Part shown: in pieces, positions 1-8,878 of the stretch | Layout of the letters: the number at the start of each line of letters is the position of its first letter | How positions within the stretch are numbered: position 1 is the first letter of the stretch | NCBI GenBank assembly: GCA_021299455.1 | Contig: JAJTGQ010000012.1 | Span: 1-62,324, forward strand | Length of the DNA stretch: 62,324 nt | From: Flammeovirgaceae bacterium | GTDB lineage: Bacteria; Bacteroidota; Bacteroidia; Cytophagales; Cyclobacteriaceae | Reading direction: 5' to 3' | Notes under the pieces: model-generated | The model's input: only the letters and a program-made list of their open reading frames with translations | The model's database searches: none | Told to the model about the DNA's origin: nothing | Translations under genes and position numbers: made by a program

Positions 1-36
1 AACTCCCTTACCCTTTTTGGTGCATCCATCTATCAA

Positions 37-948
37 GTGAAGATACTCCCTACTAACAGGTTACTAGCGGGCATACTGATAGCGCTTGTTGGAGCGGTTC
101 TCTTTTCTACCAAAGCCATTTTTGTGAAGCTTGCTTATCGCGACACAAACATTGACGCAGTTACTTTGCTAGCCTGGCGAATGATCTTTTCCGTTCCTTT
201 CTTTGTAGGCGCGGCCTTTGTTTCTTCTAGCCAAAGTAGCAACACAAAATTCACGTGGAAAGAACGGATATTAATAGCCATTATTGGATGCTTGGGTTAT
301 TACATCAGTAGCCTGCTTGACTTTCTGGGGCTTCAGTTTGTTTCCGCTAGCATTGAGAGACTCATCTTATTCATCTACCCTACCTTAGTCCTTATCATGT
401 CAGCCGCATTCTTCAAAGTGAAAATAAAGCCAATACAATGGTTAGCCGTAATGATTACCTATGCGGGGCTCGCTATTGCTTTTATGAGTGAGGTGACTGT
501 TCAAAGTGCTGAGAATGCTAACTTTTTTAAAGGCGCAGTCTACATCTTTATCTGCGCCTTCACCTACGCTGCTTACATTGTGGGAAGTGGAAGGATGATA
601 CCCAAAGTGGGAGCTAGCAAATTTAACAGCTATGCAATGAGCCTTGCTTCCATTGCTGTTTTGCTACATTTCTTTATCAGAAGCGAAGTGTCCTTGTGGC
701 ACTTGCCTGCTTTGGTTTATCTATATGGCTTTCTTATGGCTGTATTTTCTACCGTCCTTCCATCGTATCTGGTAGCTGCGGCTATTGCGAGAATCGGGTC
801 TGGAAATGTAGCCGTGGTAGGTAGCGTTGGGCCCGTCTCTACCATTATTCTGGCATCCATTTTCTTGGGCGAGGTGATTACGGTTTGGCAGATTGTGGGA
901 ACTATACTAATACTGATTGGAGTACTTGTTATAGGCAATCAAAAATGA
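37..948 (+). CDS. EamA/DMT-family permease
   Basis: This is an inner-membrane transporter of the drug/metabolite (EamA) superfamily, of unknown substrate. The 303 residues form about ten hydrophobic segments arranged as two EamA halves (roughly residues 10-150 and 160-300), which is the full family length. The codon at 37 is GTG. The frame is open upstream to the window edge with no stop, so the true start may lie outside the window and the protein may be a few residues longer. Its stop overlaps the next ATG in an ATGA arrangement, so the two genes are probably co-transcribed and translationally coupled. Family assignment is firm; the substrate cannot be inferred. Confidence 0.85.
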   Translation: MKILPTNRLLAGILIALVGAVLFSTKAIFVKLAYRDTNIDAVTLLAWRMIFSVPFFVGAAFVSSSQSSNTKFTWKERILIAIIGCLGYYISSLLDFLGLQFVSASIERLILFIYPTLVLIMSAAFFKVKIKPIQWLAVMITYAGLAIAFMSEVTVQSAENANFFKGAVYIFICAFTYAAYIVGSGRMIPKVGASKFNSYAMSLASIAVLLHFFIRSEVSLWHLPALVYLYGFLMAVFSTVLPSYLVAAAIARIGSGNVAVVGSVGPVSTIILASIFLGEVITVWQIVGTILILIGVLVIGNQK

Positions 949-1560
949 ATCAATATCTTATTTATGCCTTAGGTTTTTTTGCACAGGGTCTTTTTGGGGC
1001 GCGGTCAATTGTACAGTGGTATCTCTCTGAGCGCGAAGGAAGGGTAGTGTCACCCACTTTGTTCTGGATATTTAGCCTTTCTGGTTCTTCGCTGTTTCTG
1101 CTGTATGGCTTGATTCGGCAAGATGTGGTGATTGATAGGGCAATCGATATCGTTCTACATCTATGTGCGTAATCTTCAATTAAAAAGGGCTTGGTCTACA
1201 ATTCCTTTGTTCTTTCAGCTCCCATTATTGGCCATTCCTCCTTCTATTCTGATGTTTTGGTTTCAGCAAAAAAACGTTTCCGCTTTGGAAGTCGACACGG
1301 CTATCTCTTTAACGGTTGTTGGTATTGCTGGACAATTGCTATTGAACTGTCGCTACCTTTACCAATGGTATTCTTCTGAAAAGGCAAATGAATCTGTATT
1401 GCCGCTGGGGTTCTGGATAATTAGCCTCGCTGCTTCGATAATGGTGGTGGCATATTCCATAGCGCGACAAGAACCCGTTCTGTTGGTCGCGCAATCACTG
1501 GGCATCGTGGTTTATCTGCGCAATATCATTATCTACTCACGGAGTTTGCCTGGACGTTAA
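945..1560 (+). pseudogene. Double LAB_N-domain membrane protein, frameshifted
   Basis: The start ATG (945) overlaps the stop of the permease gene. The first 75 codons encode a LAB_N domain (lipid-A-disaccharide synthase N-terminal type, PF07578-like), with QWYLSE and a VVSPTLFW stretch, ending in LIRQDVV. The frame then runs into a stop at 1172. The missing continuation (IGQSISFYIYVRNLQL) is in the +1 frame from about 1132 and runs to 1560, where a second LAB_N-like repeat follows (QYQ/YQWYSSE, LPLGFWIISLAAS). The composite would be about 204 residues with two tandem repeats. The break lies near base 1131 and equals one extra base or two missing bases. It may be a true inactivating mutation or a sequencing error. 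Confidence 0.7.
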
Positions 1561-1641
1561 GATATGACATACTTTGTTGATCAATAATCTTGAATTTTGA
1601 CTTTTACCTTACTTGATGCTTGCCACCTTGGCAAGAAGGGC

Positions 1642-1649
1642 TAATTTTG
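1642..1649 (+). promoter_or_regulatory. Bacteroidota -7 promoter box for the GH3 gene
   Basis: TAATTTTG matches the Bacteroidota -7 consensus TAnnTTTG. A TTG lies 19 bases upstream (1620-1622) as a possible -33 element. The box ends 12 bases before ATG 1662, so transcription would begin only a few bases before that ATG. This argues that 1662, not the in-frame TTG at 1620, is the start. Confidence 0.5.
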
Positions 1650-1661
1650 TCCTTCGTACCT

Positions 1662-3185
1662 ATGCAAATCCTAAACTCGATCCTCGCTTGGGTCATGAAA
1701 AAACGCATCCACCAGATGGAGCTTTTCATGAAATACCCGCATGAAGTGCAGGACGAAGTGCTCAAAAAACTGATTGCGGCAGGCCGCTATACCCAATTTG
1801 GCCAGAAATACTCTTTTGAAGACTTGGTCAATTATGAGGATTTCAAAAAGCGCGTGCCTGTTCACACCTACGAACAACTCTATCCCTACATTGAGAGATT
1901 GCTACATGGCGAACAAAATATTTTGTGGCCTTCTGAGGTAAAGTGGTTTGCCAAGTCGAGCGGTACTACAAATGCCAGAAGCAAGTTCATCCCCGTTACT
2001 TCCGAAGCATTAGAAGATTGCCATTTCAAAGGGGGAAAAGATCTTTACTCTATTTTCATTAACAACTATCCAAATACAAAAATATTTTCAGGCAAGGGAT
2101 TGGCGATTGGTGGAAGCTGTCGGGTAAACGAATACGACCCTACTTCTACCTCTCGATATGGAGATGTCTCAGCGGTCATTATGCAAAATCTCCCCCCATG
2201 GGCAGAGTTTATTCGAACCCCAAGTTTAGAAGTGGCTCTAATGGACAACTGGGAGGAGAAAATTGAAAAGCTGGCTCGCGAAACGGCCCGAGTAGACGTA
2301 ACCCAAATTGCTGGGGTGCCTACGTGGACCGTCTTGTTGCTGCAATACATACTGGCGCTCGAAAAAAAGCAATCTATGCTAGAAGTCTGGCCAAACTTAG
2401 AAGTATTCTTTCATGGAGCTGTCGCTTTTGCACCTTACAAGAATTTATTCAAATCGCTTATTCCCGGTGAACAGATGAAGTACTGGGAAACCTACAATGC
2501 CAGCGAAGGTTTTTTTGGAATTCAAGACCAGAAAGATTCAGAAGATCTTTTGCTGATGCTTGACTACGGAGTGTTCTATGAGTTCATTCCTATGGAAGAA
2601 GTAGACAAGGAATTCCCGGACGCCATCGGTTTGCAAGATGTGGAAATCGGCAAAAACTATGCAATGGTTATTACCACGAATGCGGGTCTATGGAGATATA
2701 ACATAGGTGACACCATCAAATTCACCAGCACCTCTCCCTATCGCATCCGAATATCAGGGCGAACAAAACATTTCATCAATGCATTTGGAGAAGAGGTTAT
2801 TATCGAAAACGCAGAAACAGCAATTACACGAGCTTGTGAATTGACGGGCGCGGTGATTGACAACTTTACTGCCGCTCCCATCTATTTAGAAAAATCAAAA
2901 AGAGGTGGTCACGAGTGGATCATAGAGTTTAGAACGCAGCCCACAAGTTTGAATGAGTTTACCGCAGTGTTGGATAACACACTTCGAAAAGTCAATTCAG
3001 ACTACGATGCGAAACGTGCGCATGACATTGCATTGGTAGCCCCGAAAATTCACAGTGTTTCTGAAGGTACCTTTTATAATTGGATGAAAAAGCGAGGAAA
3101 ACTAGGGGGGCAAAACAAAGTGCCTAGGTTAAGTAATTCACGTGAATTTGTAGATGATATTTTGGCGATGGTGGCGGAAAAATAA
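1662..3185 (+). CDS. GH3 auxin-responsive-promoter family acyl-adenylating enzyme
   Basis: This is a bacterial member of the GH3 family, which in plants adenylates carboxylic acids (jasmonate, auxin) and joins them to amino acids as part of the ANL adenylating superfamily. The P-loop-like SSGTT is at about residues 99-103, and a later YNASEGFFG stretch corresponds to the adenine/acyl-binding motif. The length of 507 residues from ATG 1662 is normal for the family. An in-frame TTG at 1620 would add 14 residues, but a promoter box overlaps that segment. The gene ends two bases from a convergent lipoprotein gene. The substrate in Bacteroidota is unknown and nothing in the neighbourhood names one. 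Confidence 0.85.
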   Translation: MQILNSILAWVMKKRIHQMELFMKYPHEVQDEVLKKLIAAGRYTQFGQKYSFEDLVNYEDFKKRVPVHTYEQLYPYIERLLHGEQNILWPSEVKWFAKSSGTTNARSKFIPVTSEALEDCHFKGGKDLYSIFINNYPNTKIFSGKGLAIGGSCRVNEYDPTSTSRYGDVSAVIMQNLPPWAEFIRTPSLEVALMDNWEEKIEKLARETARVDVTQIAGVPTWTVLLLQYILALEKKQSMLEVWPNLEVFFHGAVAFAPYKNLFKSLIPGEQMKYWETYNASEGFFGIQDQKDSEDLLLMLDYGVFYEFIPMEEVDKEFPDAIGLQDVEIGKNYAMVITTNAGLWRYNIGDTIKFTSTSPYRIRISGRTKHFINAFGEEVIIENAETAITRACELTGAVIDNFTAAPIYLEKSKRGGHEWIIEFRTQPTSLNEFTAVLDNTLRKVNSDYDAKRAHDIALVAPKIHSVSEGTFYNWMKKRGKLGGQNKVPRLSNSREFVDDILAMVAEK

Positions 3186-3187
3186 CT

Positions 3188-3565
3188 TCAGTTTTCACTC
3201 GTTGGGCTAATCTCTTCAATGCAGGTAATTTTAACCACTGGCCCTACCATACAAACGCTGGCTGATTCTGTTAACTCGTATCCAATCTTTACTTTTTTAC
3301 CTGCTTCAAAAACAAAGTCGAGTAAGGGATCTTTGGTCAACTCTTTTGGAAATGGTGGTGTTCCACAATAAAATAGCCGAAGTGGTTCTAAGCGCGTTCC
3401 GTCTTCTAGTTCAAAAACAAAACCACAGCCATCTAAACCAGTAAGGTCTCGCACGGTGGCTTGTGTCGTACACCCAGTTTTTTGAATTCCCTCCTCTTTT
3501 TTGCAAGAAGAAAAAGTAAGAGTTAAGAGCAAAATCAATCCAAGCTTGTCCATCCTGTCCAGCAT
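3188..3565 (-). CDS. Small lipoprotein of unknown function
   Basis: This 125-residue protein begins with a lipoprotein signal (hydrophobic stretch, then LTFSSC with the lipidated Cys at about residue 21, followed by KKEEG). It is therefore predicted to be anchored at the outer or inner membrane facing the periplasm. An internal ATG at 3553 would give a shorter signal and is equally plausible. The mature part holds three more Cys residues, which could form a disulfide. I recognise no domain. It lies 50 bases downstream of the S41 protease gene on the same strand and may share its transcript. Confidence 0.7.
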   Translation of the reverse strand: MLDRMDKLGLILLLTLTFSSCKKEEGIQKTGCTTQATVRDLTGLDGCGFVFELEDGTRLEPLRLFYCGTPPFPKELTKDPLLDFVFEAGKKVKIGYELTESASVCMVGPVVKITCIEEISPTSEN

Positions 3566-3614
3566 TTTTTGATTTAGACATCTTCAAACCAAAAAAGGTT
3601 GGAATGAAAATCAA

Positions 3615-5021
3615 TTATTTCCAAAATGGCAATCGGTTGTTGCTAATGATTAAATCTGAATTTCGATTTTTGAAATCATACGAGTGACCAAGCGGCACCC
3701 CCATGTTTCTCTCATCAATAGCAATTCTACCGCTGCTACTGATGTGCTGGATGGCCAAGCTTAGCAATTTCTCATTTGAATCACCCAAAGGAAGCTGCGC
3801 TCCATTGTCGGCATCTACGATGTTAGGGGTAAATCCATTTCCATAGTCTGATTGATCAAGACTATTGAACGACTTAACAATAATGGGTTGCATTCCCCAT
3901 TTGTTCTTTGGATCATTCGCTTCATAAATTGTTGTAGACCCTACGTTTTTTCCCACTGTCTTTGCGCCAATCAAAAACACATCCATGAAGGGTTTCAACC
4001 CGTTTATCAGCAACTCACTTGCTGATGCACTTCGCGTTCCAGTCAAAACATACACGCGGTTGTTTCGTAGCATTGATCCCACATTCTGAGATTTGCTTTT
4101 GAACCTTGTCAATAAAAATTCTGAACCAAATTTAGGATCATTCAAAATTTGAGTGGTGAGTGTGCTATTGTATTGCCGTTTAGCAAAAACCTTTGAGGCG
4201 TCAACTCCCTTACCAACCAAACTCGCTAGGTTGACAGTAGCTGTTTCCGCTCCTCCGCTATTAAAACGCAAATCCAAAACAAGGTCTGTGATACCTGCTG
4301 TCTTGAACCGCGCGAAGACAGCATCCATTTCATCATTGTATTGGGTGTTGCTAGCTGTAGGCCCGGTCGAAAATAAATTGTAAACGTAGTAGCCAATTTT
4401 TCGGCTATTCACAGTAATTACCTTATCCAGAAAATTTGGATTCTCTGCATACTCAATGGTCGTTAATGATACTGTCTTTGGCGTGCCTACCGTATTCGTA
4501 GAGAAGTTGTAGGGTCGATAAGTAATCGAATGAGGCTCACCAATTGCTTGAAGCAATGTTTGATAATTATCAACTGTAATCTGTGTATTGTTTATTTGGT
4601 CTATCACATCCCCGCGATTCAATCCTGCAATTTCAGCTGGAGATCCTTTCTTGATGTATAGAATCTGCGCCAAAACATTGTTATTTGTCGAGTTGGCGCG
4701 ATAGAGAGCAAATTCATAACCTGCTTCTTTAGTGACTCCTTGCAAAGAATTAAGCAGCTCCTGATAGTTTTCCTGAATCCAGGAAAAACGATCATCTGGT
4801 TTCGTTAATAAAGACTCAAAAAAGAGGTCTGGGGATTGGGCCTTATTTGGCGAGGCTGGTATTCGATCTGTCCAGTAGTACGCTTCTTTCATATTACTCT
4901 GAATCCACGAGTTGACATAATCAAACTCGCCAAGCTTAACTTCTTCTTTGGTACATGAGGCCAGCAACCCTAGCGCAATAACCAGAGATGTACCGATGAA
5001 AAAAGGAAATATCTTTTTCAT
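3615..5021 (-). CDS. S41-family (C-terminal processing) peptidase lipoprotein
   Basis: This is a periplasm-facing serine protease of the S41/tail-specific protease family. It has a lipoprotein signal with Cys23 (LLASC), a PDZ domain at roughly residues 110-185, and the S41 catalytic domain at roughly 215-400. The TGTRSASASEL motif at residues 327-337 carries the probable nucleophile Ser333, and GAKTVGKNVG further on carries the general-base Lys region. The length of 468 residues is usual for Bacteroidota S41 lipoproteins. It starts one base after the stop of the TonB-plug-like gene, so the two form an operon. Substrates are unknown. Confidence 0.88.
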   Translation of the reverse strand: MKKIFPFFIGTSLVIALGLLASCTKEEVKLGEFDYVNSWIQSNMKEAYYWTDRIPASPNKAQSPDLFFESLLTKPDDRFSWIQENYQELLNSLQGVTKEAGYEFALYRANSTNNNVLAQILYIKKGSPAEIAGLNRGDVIDQINNTQITVDNYQTLLQAIGEPHSITYRPYNFSTNTVGTPKTVSLTTIEYAENPNFLDKVITVNSRKIGYYVYNLFSTGPTASNTQYNDEMDAVFARFKTAGITDLVLDLRFNSGGAETATVNLASLVGKGVDASKVFAKRQYNSTLTTQILNDPKFGSEFLLTRFKSKSQNVGSMLRNNRVYVLTGTRSASASELLINGLKPFMDVFLIGAKTVGKNVGSTTIYEANDPKNKWGMQPIIVKSFNSLDQSDYGNGFTPNIVDADNGAQLPLGDSNEKLLSLAIQHISSSGRIAIDERNMGVPLGHSYDFKNRNSDLIISNNRLPFWK

Positions 5022-5022
5022 A

Positions 5023-5526
5023 TCATTTTTTTCTTTTCCTAATTAGACTTACTGCGTTTTCAGTTTGTTGAACCCGAAGTGATACATCTTCATATCCCCT
5101 TTTTCGAATGACTAAAATGTCATAAAGTTTGAAGGCAGAAATAAAGAAAGTACCGCATTTCGTAGTTCTCGTTAATACTTTGCCGTCACTTGATATAACC
5201 TCTACGCCACTGATTTTGTTTCCCTTTGGGTTTGTAACGATGCCATATACAGGGATCTTTCCATCGCTGCTTACAAAATAGACGCCTCCTTTTCCTCTGG
5301 GGCCAACTAGTTCGATGGCTTGTCGACCTTTGATATAGTCTATTTTTTCAAATTCGGATAAGCGTAGTGTATCGCGAACAGGTTTGCCATTGATAAATAT
5401 CACAGCACGGTTCTTTAAACGCACAGAATCGGTTTCTGATTGTGAGAAGCCCGCCATACTAATTCCAAAGAGAAAACCAATTAAAAGTCCAATCCGAAGC
5501 ATCATGTTCATAACTCTAAAATTCAT
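5023..5526 (-). CDS. Exported mini-protein: TonB-plug-like hairpin plus carboxypeptidase-regulatory-like domain
   Basis: The protein has 167 residues. Residues 1-28 are a signal peptide ending in GFSQS. Residues about 40-85 (FINGKPV, then IDYIKGRQAIELVGPRGKGGVYFV) resemble the plug strand of TonB-dependent receptors, in which an Ile-Glu-Val-Lys-Gly element is followed by a Tyr-Gly-xx-Gly-xx-Gly-Val element. Residues about 90-155 resemble a CarboxypepD-reg/SusC N-terminal beta-sandwich (VYGIVTNPKGNKISGVEV). No barrel follows. It is upstream of and nearly abutting the S41 peptidase gene, so a shared envelope role is likely. The comparison with plugs is by eye. Confidence 0.7.
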   Translation of the reverse strand: MNFRVMNMMLRIGLLIGFLFGISMAGFSQSETDSVRLKNRAVIFINGKPVRDTLRLSEFEKIDYIKGRQAIELVGPRGKGGVYFVSSDGKIPVYGIVTNPKGNKISGVEVISSDGKVLTRTTKCGTFFISAFKLYDILVIRKRGYEDVSLRVQQTENAVSLIRKRKK

Positions 5527-5589
5527 AAATTATTTTTATACCTTCCGTTATTTATCAAAAATCCTTTCTAATTTTTTTGACGATCTACT

Positions 5590-6255
5590 GTGGGAAACAC
5601 TGACCTTGCTAATGATGAAATTAGAATTGCCTCTGCTCCCTGGAAACTAACAGGGAGTGGTTACATTCTTCTCTACCGATTTACAAAAGCCTTTGTTTCC
5701 GAACATGGTTTTCTGGCTGATTTTCAAAAAGAAAAACTCGTAAGTGGCTGGGGAGCAGTAATGCTCGTGGACTATCAAACTTCACCGGTTGGTCCCTATC
5801 AGGAATTGCTATTCATTCCAGGAATTTTCTCATTCAACAAGAAGAAAGTTTTTTCGATTTCGAAAATTTACGTCTCCACTCAAAATAGTGTAATCAATGG
5901 AATAGAAAACTGGGGCATTCCAAAAGAGTTAGCAGAATTTCAGTGGTCAAAAGAACGGACTAACGAACACATCGATATTAGGAAAAATGGTATCCCATTC
6001 TTCCAAGCGGATTTTATCAGAAAAAGCTTCTGCTTCCCTATTTCAACTGCTATACTTCCGCTCACGATCGTTCAGGCGAGCAACCGCGGTTTGTTGGAAA
6101 CGAAACCTACGAGCAGCGGAATCGCCTACTTGACAAGTCTTCGAAATGTAAAAGTCAAAAGTGAATTTTTTCCTGACTTGTCAAAAGTCAAGCCTTTGCT
6201 TGCTATCCGAGTAGAGAACTTTAAAATGGAGTTTCCTTTACCAACTTTGGTATAG
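5590..6255 (+). CDS. Acetoacetate-decarboxylase-like protein
   Basis: This 221-residue protein has the acetoacetate decarboxylase fold signature (PF06314-like). GIENWGIPKELAEF around residue 112 matches the family's Gly-x-Pro-Lys segment that contains the Schiff-base lysine. Members decarboxylate beta-keto acids, but many bacterial homologues with this short form have other or unknown activities. The start codon is GTG 5590, the first start after an in-frame stop at 5578; no ATG lies nearby in frame. The next gene (comF) starts 29 bases downstream on the same strand. I infer the fold with good confidence and the exact reaction with low confidence. Confidence 0.75.
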   Translation: MGNTDLANDEIRIASAPWKLTGSGYILLYRFTKAFVSEHGFLADFQKEKLVSGWGAVMLVDYQTSPVGPYQELLFIPGIFSFNKKKVFSISKIYVSTQNSVINGIENWGIPKELAEFQWSKERTNEHIDIRKNGIPFFQADFIRKSFCFPISTAILPLTIVQASNRGLLETKPTSSGIAYLTSLRNVKVKSEFFPDLSKVKPLLAIRVENFKMEFPLPTLV

Positions 6256-6284
6256 ATTCAAAAAATGAAAATCTAGCAGACACA

Positions 6285-6986
6285 ATGAATGGTGGACTCT
6301 TAGATATCGGCAAGGATTTTATAGGGCTTTTCTTCCCTAACTATTGTTTTGGTTGCAATCGATCGTTGGTAAAAGGAGAAGACACACTTTGTACGATCTG
6401 CCTGATTGATCTACCTAAAACGAATTACCACTTACTGATAGACAATCCAATAAAAGGTCGCCTAAATGGACGACTGCCAATTGACCATGCACTAGCCTAT
6501 TTGAAATTCAGAAAATCGGGCATCGTACAGCATTTGCTGCATCAACTAAAATATAACAATCACCCTGAGGTTGGAGTGAAGCTCGGATTGACCTATGGAA
6601 GGGAACTGGAGCAGGTAGGGTTTCAAAATGAATTTGATGTTATTATTCCCATCCCATTGCATCCAACTCGATTGCGAAAAAGAGGATACAACCAGAGTGC
6701 AAAATTTGCAGAAGGACTTAGTCATTCCCTGAGGATTCCTTGGGCAGAAAGCATTTCTATTCGAAAAACAACAACAAGCACACAAACCAAAAAATCAAAG
6801 CAAGAGCGCTGGGAAAATGTGGAGGGAGCTTTCGGAATCCAATCTGCTGAAAAGATCGTTGGTCAACGAATTCTATTAGTGGATGATGTTGTAACAACTG
6901 GCGCGACACTGGAAGCTTGTGGTCAACATCTGATTAAAAATCGTTGTGGCTCACTGAGTATCGCCTGTATAGCCGAAGCACAATAA
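6285..6986 (+). CDS. comF: ComF-family phosphoribosyltransferase-like protein
   Basis: This is a cytoplasmic ComF-type protein, associated in other bacteria with natural transformation and single-stranded DNA handling. The N-terminus has a four-Cys zinc-binding cluster (CFGC at about residues 22-25 and CTIC further on). The C-terminal half is a type I phosphoribosyltransferase domain with the PRPP-binding loop LLVDDVVTTGATL near residues 199-211. The length of 233 residues is typical. A GC-rich hairpin directly after the stop ends the transcript. No other competence gene is adjacent. Confidence 0.9.
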   Translation: MNGGLLDIGKDFIGLFFPNYCFGCNRSLVKGEDTLCTICLIDLPKTNYHLLIDNPIKGRLNGRLPIDHALAYLKFRKSGIVQHLLHQLKYNNHPEVGVKLGLTYGRELEQVGFQNEFDVIIPIPLHPTRLRKRGYNQSAKFAEGLSHSLRIPWAESISIRKTTTSTQTKKSKQERWENVEGAFGIQSAEKIVGQRILLVDDVVTTGATLEACGQHLIKNRCGSLSIACIAEAQ

Positions 6987-6990
6987 AAAA

Positions 6991-7006
6991 CCCTCCGAGG
7001 GGAGGG
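6991..7006. terminator. Bidirectional hairpin terminator between comF and gldJ
   Basis: CCCTCC-GAGG-GGAGGG is a perfect 6-bp GC stem lying between two convergent genes. On the minus strand it is followed by a run of six T (the A run at 6985-6990). On the plus strand it is followed by a weaker TCTAATTT. It probably stops transcription from both sides. Confidence 0.75.
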
Positions 7007-7035
7007 TCTAATTTATAATTTCAAACAAGTTTATT

Positions 7036-8367
7036 CTAGTAGTTTGAGCCGGCATTAATCATTGCACAGCGAAATCCGATAGTAGCGGTTGCCGAATCTT
7101 GATCCAAGAATCTTCGCGTTCCAGGAGACATCCAGTACGCAACGTCTTTCCACGAACCTCCTTTGTACACCCTAGCCTTATCACTAACAAGAGATACAAA
7201 AGAATTAAGAGGATGCTGTTTCTCGTAGTATGTATTTTTTCCTGTTGCTCCATTAGCGCCAGTGGCTACAGAATCTTTTCTTACGTATTGTGGTTTAGTG
7301 TCTTTAACGTCATCCAAAAAGTCGTCTCTTCTTATGGGGTTCAAATCGTCAAAATCCTGATGGGATAGCGGGCGATACACATCCATTACCCACTCACTAA
7401 CATTACCTGCCATATTGTATAATCCAAAATCATTTGGAACATAATCAAATACGTGGGATGTGATGAGAGCCCCATCATTTAACCTACCTGCTATACCAGC
7501 ATAATCTCCACGTCCCCTTTTAAAGTTGGCCAAAAAAGTACCCATTGCTTTTCCATAGGGATTTCGCACTGCATGACCATCCCAAGGATACACCCGTTGG
7601 TGAGTCTGCATTTCCTCTAGCCATTGGGTTCCAATCATTGCTTGTGCGGCATATTCCCACTCCGCTTCAGTCGGTAGTCTGAAAGCTGGAACAGCATATC
7701 CCGATTCAATCGGCACTCTTCCAAGTTTTGCACCAGGGGCTGTTGGAGTCTGTCCAGCTTCTTCAGCAAGCCTTGCATTTACCTTGTCCGTTCGCCAAAC
7801 TGCATAATTGTTTGCTTGGTTCCAATCCACCCCCACAACTGGGAAGAAACGGAAGCCAGGATACCTTAAATAATAATCAACGTAAGGATCATTGAAGGCA
7901 AGTTTCGACTTCCATACGTTTGTGTCAGGCAACGCTTCCCTATATGGTCGCCCAAAAGGCGCTTTTTGTGGATCCTTTTCTACTTCTCCTGAATCTAATT
8001 TCAAATAATACAAATACTCTAACCAGTGAATGTTGGCTACCTCCGTTATATCCATATAAAAAGAAGCCACCGACACTGTTCTTTCAACATTATCGCGTGT
8101 TGCCATTATATCTTCTTCAAAGGATCCCAAAACAGTTCGCCCCCCCTCAATAAAAACCATTTGTGGGCTTAAGTCTGGCTGGTTGTGATATGGCTCTGTT
8201 ACAAATAGATTACTACCGTCATCTTTCTCACGCGTATACTTCAGCCCTGTGGTAGTACTCACTGTACCGGGGTCTCTAGAAGTGGGCAACCCCCCTCTCT
8301 TAAAGAAGCAGGAAGTGAACAAAAAAGAAAGCGCAACTACGAATAAAAGAGACTTAGAATACTTCAT
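7036..8367 (-). CDS. gldJ: GldJ-like gliding motility / type IX secretion lipoprotein
   Basis: This is an outer-membrane lipoprotein with a formylglycine-generating-enzyme (SUMF1-like) domain, the family that includes GldJ and GldK. These proteins support gliding motility and the type IX secretion system. The signal peptide ends at Cys20 (LFTSC). The domain contains FYMDITEVANIHWLEYL, PVVGVDWNQANNYAVWR, RLPTEAEWEYAA, NMAGNVSEWVMD and a C-terminal GFRCAM. The IHWLEYL segment favours GldJ over GldK. The ATG at 8367 is chosen because the lipoprotein signal starts there; the open frame runs 39 codons further upstream with no signal. No other gld gene is nearby. Confidence 0.8.
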   Translation of the reverse strand: MKYSKSLLFVVALSFLFTSCFFKRGGLPTSRDPGTVSTTTGLKYTREKDDGSNLFVTEPYHNQPDLSPQMVFIEGGRTVLGSFEEDIMATRDNVERTVSVASFYMDITEVANIHWLEYLYYLKLDSGEVEKDPQKAPFGRPYREALPDTNVWKSKLAFNDPYVDYYLRYPGFRFFPVVGVDWNQANNYAVWRTDKVNARLAEEAGQTPTAPGAKLGRVPIESGYAVPAFRLPTEAEWEYAAQAMIGTQWLEEMQTHQRVYPWDGHAVRNPYGKAMGTFLANFKRGRGDYAGIAGRLNDGALITSHVFDYVPNDFGLYNMAGNVSEWVMDVYRPLSHQDFDDLNPIRRDDFLDDVKDTKPQYVRKDSVATGANGATGKNTYYEKQHPLNSFVSLVSDKARVYKGGSWKDVAYWMSPGTRRFLDQDSATATIGFRCAMINAGSNY

Positions 8368-8626
8368 TTGCTTTACGTTATAGATCAAAGGAACCGCTAA
8401 TATAAAGAGATAAACACATGTTTTCCAAAGCGTAGCATTTTTTTGATAAATCCTTAATAGAGGTGAATTTGTCCCCCGCTTCAACTAACGGGGACTCAAA
8501 CAAAATATTGCAGAGCCAATTTGGGACAAAAAAGTCCTTTTTTGACAGCAATTGCGGAAAAAAGGTCAAATGAGCATTAGAATTGGACTGGCATGATCTT
8601 TCCTGCCCATACTTCAAAAAAATGAT

Positions 8627-8878
8627 ATGAGAAGCATTGAGGATTTTAAAGTAGCATCTTTTGAAAAAAAGTGTGACTTGGTGATTGCGGATTCAAGCTA
8701 CATCATGTCCCGCAAACTAGCCGACACAAAGATCTATCTTTATCATACTGGAGAGTTCTTTATTGAAGTGTACTACTCTTCCAAGTATAAGAAAGTATTA
8801 ATGATCAATGCCTTTGATGATATGGCAGGAATGGAACCCTATGCCGACAACGTTTCTTTAGAAGAACTTGCATTGTGA
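8627..8878 (+). CDS. Small hypothetical protein, 83 residues
   Basis: This short, soluble-looking protein has alternating beta-strand and charged segments (KIYLYHTGEFFIEVYYSS, then VLMINAFDDMAGMEPYADNVSLEELAL). It has no signal peptide or membrane segment. The ATG at 8627 is preceded by an A-rich stretch, usual for this genome. Its last 40 bases overlap the 3' end of mfd on the opposite strand. The composition and ordered strand pattern look like a real gene, but I do not recognise a family. Confidence 0.6.
   Translation: MRSIEDFKVASFEKKCDLVIADSSYIMSRKLADTKIYLYHTGEFFIEVYYSSKYKKVLMINAFDDMAGMEPYADNVSLEELAL

Noticed and set aside
885-944. Upstream extension of the LAB_N gene starting at 885
   Set aside because: Overlaps the permease in another frame; the ATG at 945 gives the expected coupling and start of the domain.
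7099-8153. Plus-strand open frames inside gldJ
   Set aside because: They are shadows of the GldJ coding frame with no plausible protein features.
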